From: Candidatus Peregrinibacteria bacterium
GTDB lineage: Bacteria; Patescibacteriota; Gracilibacteria; UBA1369; UBA12463
NCBI GenBank assembly: GCA_016215735.1
Contig: JACRIA010000055.1
Coordinates: forward strand, 1-5,732
Direction: 5' to 3'
Length of the DNA stretch: 5,732 nt
The notes under the pieces are model-generated. The model was not told where the DNA came from. It saw only the letters and a list, made by a program, of their open reading frames with translations, and did no database searches. Shown here piece by piece: positions 1 through 4,963 of the stretch (position 1 is the first letter of the stretch; each line of letters begins with the position of its first letter). A program made the position numbers and the translations under genes.

Positions 1-1
1 T

Positions 2-328
2 ATAGGTCATTTTTGGCAGGATCGTTTTAAAAGTATACCAATTCTTACCGAAAAACAGCTTTTTAAATGCGCCGCTTATATCGAATTGAATCCTTTTAAA
101 GCCGGCTTTGTTGCGAACCCAAAAGATTATAAATGGAGTAGTTATAATATTTACGCGACAAGCCTTCACAACTCTATCATCGACTTGAGTCCTGTATATT
201 TGTCTTTTGGCGATGATAATTCTACCAGAAAGCAGAAATATATTGATTTCATACAAAACATGATGAAAGAAAATTTAGAAAAAATAAAAGAAGAACTATA
301 TGTCAATAGAGAACCGGTCCCTCGGTAG
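2..328 (+). CDS. REP-associated tyrosine transposase (RAYT, Y1 family), C-terminal part; 5' end outside the window
   Basis: The open frame enters from the left edge and encodes 108 residues to a TAG stop. It begins IGHFWQDRF and continues with CAAYIELNPFKAGFV and DYKWSSY. These match the C-terminal half of Y1 transposases of the TnpA_REP/RAYT type (usual forms GHxWQxRF, YIxLNPxxAGLV, WSSY). The tyrosine of YIELNP (bases 77-79) is the expected nucleophile that cuts and joins single-stranded DNA. The HUH metal-binding motif must lie upstream of the window, so completeness cannot be judged. The tail is Lys/Glu-rich and probably helical, ending VNREPVPR. Its last 29 bases also encode the start of yraN. 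A 19-bp sequence inside this tail recurs at 5000-5018, as expected if RAYT-linked REP-like repeats are scattered in this genome. The family call is firm; present activity is unknown. Confidence 0.85.
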   Translation: MGHFWQDRFKSIPILTEKQLFKCAAYIELNPFKAGFVANPKDYKWSSYNIYATSLHNSIIDLSPVYLSFGDDNSTRKQKYIDFIQNMMKENLEKIKEELYVNREPVPR

Positions 329-761
329 GTACGGAGAGGATCTTGCGCAGAAATATTTGACAGCATGCGGCTACGAAATTTTGGCGCAGAATTATCATTC
401 GCGGTTCGGAGAAATTGATTTGATTGGAAGAAAAATCGCGGCGGTTGGGCGCGGCAGCCAGATCGTATTTTTTGAAGTGAAAACGCGGAAGGGGAGCAGG
501 TTTGGCTTGCCGGAAGAGGCTGTTGATCGGCTAAAGATTATAAAAATTTTAAAAACAGCGCATGAATTTTTGGAAAAAAGAAAACAAAGCGGTGCGGCGG
601 CGCGGCAGGGCGGCGCGGCAGAACGGCGGAGCGGTGCAGAGCGACAGAGCGGCGCGGCGCTGCGGCAAAGCTTTTTTCAAATAGATGTTATTTCGATTCA
701 ACTAAATATGTATAATATGGTAGAAGATCTGCGCCATATTAAAAACATATATGTCTCTTAA
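300..761 (+). CDS. yraN: YraN family (UPF0102) endonuclease-like protein with an internal repeat insert
   Basis: The 153-residue product has the UPF0102 signatures in order: LGRYGEDLAQKYL (8-20), NYHSRFGEIDLI (31-42), FFEVKTR (57-63), a helical segment with AVDRLK (about 74-95), and FQIDVISI near the C terminus. E38, D40, E59 and K61 form the D...ExK pattern of restriction-endonuclease-like folds; the family is presumed to act on nucleic acid, but its substrate is not established. Typical members are about 110-130 residues. The excess here is mainly a Gly/Ala/Arg/Gln-rich insert at residues 97-124, between the last helix and the final strand, so the catalytic core looks intact. The ATG lies inside the transposase gene, behind a weak GAAG-type ribosome site near 290-295, and residues 2-8 come from the REP-like repeat. 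The 3' end overlaps the next ATG by 11 bases, suggesting translational coupling. Confidence 0.9.
   Translation: MSIENRSLGRYGEDLAQKYLTACGYEILAQNYHSRFGEIDLIGRKIAAVGRGSQIVFFEVKTRKGSRFGLPEEAVDRLKIIKILKTAHEFLEKRKQSGAAARQGGAAERRSGAERQSGAALRQSFFQIDVISIQLNMYNMVEDLRHIKNIYVS
305..323 (+). repeat. REP-like 19-bp dispersed repeat, copy 1
   Basis: The sequence aatagagaaccggtccctc occurs here and, identical over all 19 bases, at 5000-5018. It is partly palindromic: a perfect ACCGGT core (313-318) is flanked by GAG (309-311) and CTC (321-323). It lies at the 3' end of a RAYT transposase gene and also encodes residues 2-8 of YraN in another frame. A link to RAYT mobilisation is inference from this position. 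Confidence 0.6.
588..671 (+). repeat. degenerate 21-bp (heptad) tandem repeat inside yraN
   Basis: Four in-frame units encode SGAAARQ (588-608), GGAAERR (609-629), SGAERQ (630-647, one codon short) and SGAALRQ (648-668), followed by a further Ser codon (669-671). The DNA is markedly GC-rich against AT-rich surroundings. It lies at the loop expected between the last helix and last strand of the YraN fold, so it is probably a surface loop or short charged helix that spares the active site. In-frame tandem growth by slippage is the simplest origin. Confidence 0.75.
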
Positions 762-2001
762 TAAAAAAATTTCAATTTTGATTCTACTGATCGGGCTTGC
801 TGTGATTGGCTGGATTGCGTGGGATAAATTTTTAAATAAAGGAATTATCGCGATAAATGGCCCGGCGCCGTTTAATGTAAAAATAGACGGCGCGACTTTT
901 CCGTGTACGACTGAAATGTGCGAGACAAAATTCGCAGCCGGCGAATATGATTTATTGATTCAAAAAGACGGCTATGTTGATATAAGCCAGAAAATCACTC
1001 TGCGCCGCGCTGAAAAACTGATTATTAACGCGGAATTAAAAAAGAAAATTTCGTTTAATGAAGTCGGGCCGCAGCAAGCGAAATATGTAAAACTGCTCGG
1101 AATAGAACTGCCTCTTGAAATTTCTACATCAGACGGTTTGCGGCAAGAATACGATAAATTGTTTGAAATTGTGCGGAATATTAAGTCGCCGAAGAGCATT
1201 ATTTTGCGCAAGATGAATTCTGGCACGAGTTTGGCTGCGATTGTTTATACTTCTGATAATGATAGGACTTATTTTGCGGCGTCTGATCAAAAAAAATTGG
1301 TGAATTTCAGCAAAAGGCTTAATGGTCCGGCGGCGATTGTTCCGACCGCAAAACCAGCTGTGGTTTTTCTTGACAATAAATCATACAAAAATCAGGCCTT
1401 GATGATTTGGAATATTGGTTCGAGTGCGCCGGCTGTTGTAACTTATTTTCAAATACCGATTTCGGGCGAAATTATTACTGTTTCAGATAACGGAAAATTT
1501 ATTTTTGCGCTGGATAAAGAAGTTGGCGGAAGTACGATTTATAAAATTGATCTTGAGAAAAAATCAAAAGAAAATATCGCGCAGAGCCTTGGTGAAATTA
1601 CACGAATTATGCCGAGCAGCGACGGCAAATTTGTTTTATATGACTCATTTGGCACTATTGAAGAATATATTATTGTTGATACAGAATCGCGTTTATCGCG
1701 TCCTATTGAGCCAAAAAAATACTGGCTTGCATATTTATCTGCATGGACAAGCGACAACAAGATTGTTTTTGTTTATCAAGAAACTGAAACCGTGATGGGC
1801 GCTCTCGGTGAATCGTCTACTCGGATGTTTCCGCGAGTGGTTGAGTATAATCCGTCGGACGCGAGCACGCGCGTTATTCAGGATTTGAAAGAAGCCGCGG
1901 CTATGCCAAGCAAAATGGATTATGTGGAAGCAGGGGAGTACAAGCGCGTGACGATGCTGATTGAAAATAAAATTTATAATTTGGATTATTTGGCGAAATG
2001 A
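751..2001 (+). CDS. membrane-anchored PEGA-like and beta-propeller protein, function unknown
   Basis: The 416-residue product begins with a short Lys-containing tail and one hydrophobic segment (about 7-24), consistent with an N-terminal anchor that places the rest outside the cytoplasm. Residues 31-95 resemble a PEGA-type beta domain: GIIAINGPAPFNVKIDG, then AAGEYDLLIQKDGY, then a strand ending in AELKKK. Further on, SDNGKF (245-250), SSDGKF (289-294) and TSDNKI (333-338) recur about every 45 residues, each followed by a hydrophobic strand, as in TolB/WD-like propeller blades. Cysteines 52 and 57 in the PEGA region could form an extracytoplasmic disulfide. Such proteins are presumed to bind envelope components or other proteins; no enzyme motif is visible. 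The ATG overlaps yraN by 11 bases without a clear Shine-Dalgarno, so coupled translation is likely. The specific role is unknown. Confidence 0.8.
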   Translation: MSLNKKISILILLIGLAVIGWIAWDKFLNKGIIAINGPAPFNVKIDGATFPCTTEMCETKFAAGEYDLLIQKDGYVDISQKITLRRAEKLIINAELKKKISFNEVGPQQAKYVKLLGIELPLEISTSDGLRQEYDKLFEIVRNIKSPKSIILRKMNSGTSLAAIVYTSDNDRTYFAASDQKKLVNFSKRLNGPAAIVPTAKPAVVFLDNKSYKNQALMIWNIGSSAPAVVTYFQIPISGEIITVSDNGKFIFALDKEVGGSTIYKIDLEKKSKENIAQSLGEITRIMPSSDGKFVLYDSFGTIEEYIIVDTESRLSRPIEPKKYWLAYLSAWTSDNKIVFVYQETETVMGALGESSTRMFPRVVEYNPSDASTRVIQDLKEAAAMPSKMDYVEAGEYKRVTMLIENKIYNLDYLAK

Positions 2002-2036
2002 TACTTCCATTTTTAGCTTTAACAGGACGCACAATT

Positions 2037-2060
2037 CTGCTTGGCACAGAGCGGGTTTTT
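2037..2060 (+). terminator. weak intrinsic terminator-like hairpin after the PEGA gene
   Basis: CTGCT (2037-2041) can pair with AGCGG (2050-2054), including one G-U pair, around an 8-base loop. A run of five T follows at 2056-2060. It lies 36 bases after the PEGA gene stop, where a terminator would separate the yraN-PEGA unit from the repressor operon. The stem is short, so the call is tentative. Confidence 0.3.
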
Positions 2061-2123
2061 GCTGGTTGAAAAATTTTAAAATTCAGAAATTTTTAATGTT
2101 TTTGCAATAAAAATTTAATCTGC

Positions 2124-2150
2124 TTGATGTTTAATTTTGGCGGGTATAAT
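2124..2150 (+). promoter_or_regulatory. probable sigma70-type promoter of the repressor-peptidase operon
   Basis: A consensus TATAAT (2145-2150) is preceded by a TTGATG -35-like box (2124-2129) at a short 15-base spacing; reading CTTGAT at 2123-2128 gives 16. Transcription would start near 2157, about 36 bases before the repressor ATG and inside the left arm of the inverted repeat at 2153-2179. The upstream region is A/T-rich. The -10 box is convincing; the -35 is weaker. Confidence 0.6.
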
Positions 2151-2152
2151 AT

Positions 2153-2179
2153 AAGTGTGGTAATATTTTTACCACACTT
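2153..2179. promoter_or_regulatory. perfect 11-bp inverted repeat at the promoter, candidate operator
   Basis: AAGTGTGGTAA (2153-2163) and TTACCACACTT (2169-2179) are exact reverse complements separated by TATTT. The palindrome begins two bases after the -10 box and spans the predicted transcription start. A dimeric XRE repressor bound here would block initiation, and the downstream gene encodes such a protein, so autoregulation is the natural reading. It is not a good intrinsic terminator, since no T-run follows the right arm. A 5' leader hairpin is an alternative. Confidence 0.65.
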
Positions 2180-2192
2180 TAACCCCAACAAT

Positions 2193-2570
2193 ATGAATAA
2201 ATTGAAATTTGCATTCGGCCAGTTCCTAAAAACGCTAAGAATGGATGCGAAAATCACATTGCGAGAGATATGCAAGCGGGCTAACGCGGATCCAAGCAAC
2301 TGGAGCAAAATGGAACGCGGGCTTCTTTCACCGCCAAAAGATAAGCAAATACTTGAAAAATGGGCAAAACTTTTATTAATAGAAAAAGGTTCGGAAAATT
2401 GGTCGAAATTTTTTGAGCTTGCGGAGTTAGCGCATGGCAATATTCCAAAGGATATTATCAGCGACGCGGAATTGGTTCGGCTGCTGCCTGCTTTTTTTAG
2501 AACGCTTCGCGGTCAAAAACCGACAAAAGAGGATATAAAAAAGATTATTGATTTAATAAAAAATGCTTAA
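2193..2570 (+). CDS. XRE-family helix-turn-helix repressor, partner of the ImmA/IrrE-type peptidase
   Basis: The 125-residue product has an N-terminal XRE/Cro-type helix-turn-helix at about 6-62. FGQFLKTLR is helix 1, TLREICKRANADPSNWSKMERG contains the recognition region, and ILEKWAKLL closes the domain. The C-terminal part (about 92-125, AELVRLLPAFFRTLRGQKPTKEDIKKIIDLI) is a helical tail that may dimerise or contact the peptidase; that is inference. The frame is open further upstream to a TTG at 2124, but that start would place coding sequence over the promoter and operator and add residues before the domain, so ATG 2193 is preferred. No Shine-Dalgarno is visible. Its stop overlaps the peptidase ATG in TAATG, the arrangement seen in repressor-ImmA pairs. 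Expected role: represses its own promoter until removed by the peptidase. Confidence 0.87.
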   Translation: MNKLKFAFGQFLKTLRMDAKITLREICKRANADPSNWSKMERGLLSPPKDKQILEKWAKLLLIEKGSENWSKFFELAELAHGNIPKDIISDAELVRLLPAFFRTLRGQKPTKEDIKKIIDLIKNA

Positions 2571-3172
2571 TGACGATCAAGGTTCCGTATATCCGTATTG
2601 AGAAAATCAGACAGATAGCCGACGAGTTTAGAGAAAAATATTCTAAAAATAAAATTCCGGTAGATATATTGTATATTGCAGAAATGGACCTAGGAATGGA
2701 AATCCGTCCCGTCAAATCGCTTCGAAATGAGGCGGATACGGATGCTTTTATAAGCTCTGATTTTAAAGTGATTTTTGTTGATAATGATGAATTGTGCGAT
2801 GACAAATACGAAAGCAGATTGAGATTTTCGATTGCTCATGAATTGGCTCATTTCATTTTGCATAAAGATTTTTTCGAAAAATTTAAGATTGGAAGCTTAG
2901 GCGGTTATTTGAATTTTGTTGAGGGTTTTTCTGATCGTGAATATTCGTTTTTGGAATTACATGCGCATGAATTTGCCGGAAGGCTTTTGGTCCCTGTTGA
3001 TATATTGCGATGCAAAGTAAGCGAGTGGAAAAATGAAATAAAAAATACGGCGGCGCTGAAATTTATTGATAATTCTCTATTTGCTGATTATCTGGCTGTG
3101 CCTATAGCTAAAGATTTTGGTGTTTCACAAGAGGTTATTGCAAGACGGATTGAAAAAGAAAAATTGCTATGA
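2570..3172 (+). CDS. ImmA/IrrE-family zinc metallopeptidase (COG2856)
   Basis: The 200-residue product carries the family's zinc site: RFSIAHELAHFILH (85-98) with HExxH at 90-94, and a downstream ELHAHEFAGRLLVP (129-142) matching the usual ExxANxFAaxLLmP, where E129 is the likely third ligand. Asn of that motif is His133 here. The N-terminal part fits the family pattern of a helix (IEKIRQIADEFREKY) followed by IPVDILYIAEMDLGMEIR. The C terminus, FGVSQEVIARRIEK, resembles the family's closing helical segment. Known relatives cleave or inactivate a cognate XRE repressor: ImmA acts on ImmR in ICEBs1, and IrrE/PprI acts on DdrO in Deinococcus. Some COG2856 proteins instead act as toxins with an XRE antitoxin. 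Start is the ATG in TAATG, coupled to the repressor gene. All motif residues are intact, so an active protease is likely; its trigger is unknown. Confidence 0.9.
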   Translation: MTIKVPYIRIEKIRQIADEFREKYSKNKIPVDILYIAEMDLGMEIRPVKSLRNEADTDAFISSDFKVIFVDNDELCDDKYESRLRFSIAHELAHFILHKDFFEKFKIGSLGGYLNFVEGFSDREYSFLELHAHEFAGRLLVPVDILRCKVSEWKNEIKNTAALKFIDNSLFADYLAVPIAKDFGVSQEVIARRIEKEKLL

Positions 3173-3260
3173 AATTTAATCTTTTGTTTAGAAAAATTTA
3201 ATGTCGGCCTGAAAGAATGTGCGCGGTATTTTTTATTTTATTTTTTAATTGCGCAAAATT

Positions 3261-4892
3261 ATGCATTCAAAAGTTTTGAGCGCGTACACAATCGGGCTGG
3301 ATACGCAGGGCGTTGAAGTTGAAACAGACATCAGCGCTGGTTTGCCGTGTTTTTCAATTGTTGGGCTTGGCGATGCTTCGATTCTTGAATCGCGCGAACG
3401 CGTGCGATCAGCCATAAAAAACAGCGCTGCGGAATTTCCAATGACGCGCAAAACTGTAAATCTCGCGCCTGCGTGCGTAAAAAAACAGGGTTCGATTTTT
3501 GATTTGGCAATTGCTGTTGGAATTCTTTCCGCTTCAAAACAAGTGAGTTCGCATTACACAAATGATTCTATTTTTATCGGAGAGCTTGCGCTGGACGGCA
3601 GCGTGCGAAAAATTGACGGCGTAATTTTAATCGCTGAATTTGTAAAAAAGAAAAAAATCAAAACTCTCTATTTGCCGGAAGCAAATGCAAAAGAGGCGAG
3701 TTATATTTCTGAAATAAATATTGTGCCAGTGAAAAATTTGCGGGAATTGATTGAACATTTGAGACATGGAAATGTTTTGGCAGAGTTTAGAGGGACGGGG
3801 GTCGAAAAGAGGGACCACCGCTTTGCGGGGCGCAGCGGGGGTGATGAACGCGGCGCTGATTCTACTAATGATTTGCGCAATATCAGCGGCCAGGAATATG
3901 CAAAGCGCGCAATCCAAATTAGCGCTGCTGGAGGCCATAATTTGCTAATGATCGGACCGCCGGGATGCGGCAAAACAATGCTTGCGAACGCTGTCCAAAC
4001 AATTTTGCCAGGCCTTGAAATGAATGAAGCGTTGGAACTAACAAAAATTTATTCTGTTGCGGGAATGATGCGGCCGGGCGAAGCTCTTGTGGAAACGCGG
4101 CCTTTCCGCGAAGTGCACCATACAGCGTCCAGCATAGCTGTTCTGGGCGGCGGAAATAATCTTATGCCCGGTGAAATTTCTCTCGCGCACCGCGGAGTTT
4201 TATTTTTTGATGAATTAACTCTTTTTCCGATAAATGTTTTGGAAAGTCTGCGCCAGCCTCTTGAATCCGGTCATATAACAATCGCTCGCGCGCGATATAG
4301 AATTATGTATCCCGCGAATTTTATTTTTGTGGGAGCGATGAATCCGTGTCCGTGCGGATTTTTCGGCGACAAATCGCGGCCGTGCATTTGCACTGAAAAT
4401 CAAATAAAGCTTTACCGCAACAAAATTTCCGGACCTTTGCTGGATCGGATTGATTTAATTGTAAATATGCGGCGTGTTCCATTTTCAAAAACAGAAATTG
4501 GAGCAGGGTTAGGCGGCGCGGAGTCCGGCGCTGCGGCCAACAGTACGTCCAGCGGCGGTAATGCATTTGGCGGAGCGGCTGGAAGCGGCGCGGAATCTAG
4601 CGCCGCAACTTCAAGCGAAATTTTTGAGAGTGTAAAAATGGCTAGAGAAAGCCAAAAATTGCGCCAGAAAAATTTAAACAGGGACTTGGACTTGCCGGGA
4701 ATTAGAAAATTTTGCGGATTAAGCTTTGACTGCCGTAATTTTTTGAGAAACGCCGCGGAGCGATTGAATCTTTCAATGCGCGGCTCGCATAAAATTATAA
4801 AAATCAGCCGGACAATCGCGGATCTGGAAAATAGCAAAGAAATAAAACTTTACCATGTTACAGAAGCAATGCAGTACCGAGGAAATGTCTAA
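3261..4892 (+). CDS. yifB: YifB/ComM family AAA+ ATPase (Mg-chelatase-like), recombination/transformation helicase
   Basis: The 543-residue product has the full architecture: an N-terminal ChlI/Lon-C-like domain (about 1-145, SKVLSAYTIGLDTQGVEVETDIS, SIVGLGD, ESRERVRSAI), a linker (about 174-206), the AAA+ core and a C-terminal Mg_chelatase_C helical domain (about 455-541). Walker A is GPPGCGKT (232-239) and Walker B VLFFDEL (313-319). MNPCPCG (360-366) with CIC (375-377) gives the family's four-Cys cluster, followed by ISGPLLDRIDL (389-399). Characterised ComM is a hexameric branch-migration helicase that helps integrate transforming DNA; this role is inferred here. ATG 3261 matches the usual family N terminus; an in-frame TTG at 3249 would add only four residues. 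No Shine-Dalgarno is visible. Odd points are a Gly/Ala/Ser insert at about 414-452 and a GC-rich Arg/Gly/Asp linker. It lies 88 bases after the peptidase gene and may be read from the same promoter. Confidence 0.93.
   Translation: MHSKVLSAYTIGLDTQGVEVETDISAGLPCFSIVGLGDASILESRERVRSAIKNSAAEFPMTRKTVNLAPACVKKQGSIFDLAIAVGILSASKQVSSHYTNDSIFIGELALDGSVRKIDGVILIAEFVKKKKIKTLYLPEANAKEASYISEINIVPVKNLRELIEHLRHGNVLAEFRGTGVEKRDHRFAGRSGGDERGADSTNDLRNISGQEYAKRAIQISAAGGHNLLMIGPPGCGKTMLANAVQTILPGLEMNEALELTKIYSVAGMMRPGEALVETRPFREVHHTASSIAVLGGGNNLMPGEISLAHRGVLFFDELTLFPINVLESLRQPLESGHITIARARYRIMYPANFIFVGAMNPCPCGFFGDKSRPCICTENQIKLYRNKISGPLLDRIDLIVNMRRVPFSKTEIGAGLGGAESGAAANSTSSGGNAFGGAAGSGAESSAATSSEIFESVKMARESQKLRQKNLNRDLDLPGIRKFCGLSFDCRNFLRNAAERLNLSMRGSHKIIKISRTIADLENSKEIKLYHVTEAMQYRGNV
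4512..4610 (+). repeat. GC-rich low-complexity insert with an internal repeat inside yifB
   Basis: Codons 4512-4538 encode GGAESGAAA and codons 4584-4610 encode SGAESSAAT, the same nine-residue pattern with related DNA. Between them lies more Gly/Ala/Ser. In YifB homologues only a short loop normally joins the VPF strand to the IFESVKMARE helix, so this is a loop expansion of roughly 30 residues, probably disordered. Confidence 0.6.
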
Positions 4893-4898
4893 TGTCTA

Positions 4899-4942
4899 AG
4901 TGCTCTAATTGACCTAAGTGAGTGCTCTAATTGACCTAAATA
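4899..4942. repeat. 22-bp tandem duplication between yifB and the ligase gene
   Basis: Two adjacent 22-base units (4899-4920 and 4921-4942) share agtgctctaattgacctaa and match at 20 of 22 positions. A separate 7-bp duplication (aatgtct, 4884-4890 and 4891-4897) straddles the yifB stop codon just before it. The 22-bp period is close to two helical turns, so paired binding sites are possible, but simple slippage is equally likely. The TTGACC in each unit has no -10 box at a suitable distance. Confidence 0.7.
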
Positions 4943-4950
4943 GGCCGCAG

Positions 4951-4955
4951 GGAGG
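4951..4955 (+). promoter_or_regulatory. Shine-Dalgarno GGAGG that supports the ligase start at 4964
   Basis: GGAGG ends 8 bases before ATG 4964. It is the only strong ribosome binding site in the window; the other genes rely on overlaps or lack a visible site. It favours 4964 over the in-frame ATG at 4970 (M3) and the later one at 5039. Confidence 0.65.
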
Positions 4956-4963
4956 CGGAAGTG

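Noticed and set aside
1505..1795. 96-codon + strand frame inside the PEGA/propeller gene
   Set aside because: It overlaps the propeller-coding frame with its regular blade motifs and has no ribosome site or recognisable domain.
2069..2094. A/T-only inverted repeats, including the AATTTTAAAATT palindrome at 2072-2083
   Set aside because: Pure A/T palindromes are common by chance in such sequence; it could at most act as A/T-rich upstream promoter DNA.
2153..2179. Intrinsic terminator
   Set aside because: The stem is perfect but A/T-containing with no T-run after it, and it sits directly downstream of a -10 box and before a gene start.
2124..2192. TTG at 2124 as the repressor start
   Set aside because: It would make the -35, -10 and inverted repeat coding and add 23 residues not resembling an XRE N terminus; the TTG is better explained as part of the -35 box.
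3172..3202. Promoter for yifB built on the two aaatttaat copies (3172-3180 and 3194-3202)
   Set aside because: TTTAAT could serve as a -10 box, but no acceptable -35 lies 16-18 bases upstream; the gap is simply A/T-rich.
3249..3260. TTG at 3249 as the yifB start
   Set aside because: It adds only four residues, while ATG 3261 fits the usual M-x-x-K-V-x-S-A start of the family.
4412..4837. 141-codon open frame on the - strand opposite yifB, and the other antisense frames in the window
   Set aside because: They lie opposite strongly conserved coding sequence, show no recognisable motif, and their composition mirrors the sense gene.
4899..4942. CRISPR array
   Set aside because: The two units are directly adjacent with no spacer between them, and there is no cas gene.
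4893..4963. tRNA or structured small RNA between yifB and the ligase
   Set aside because: No cloverleaf or long stem can be drawn; the segment is explained by direct repeats and a ribosome site.
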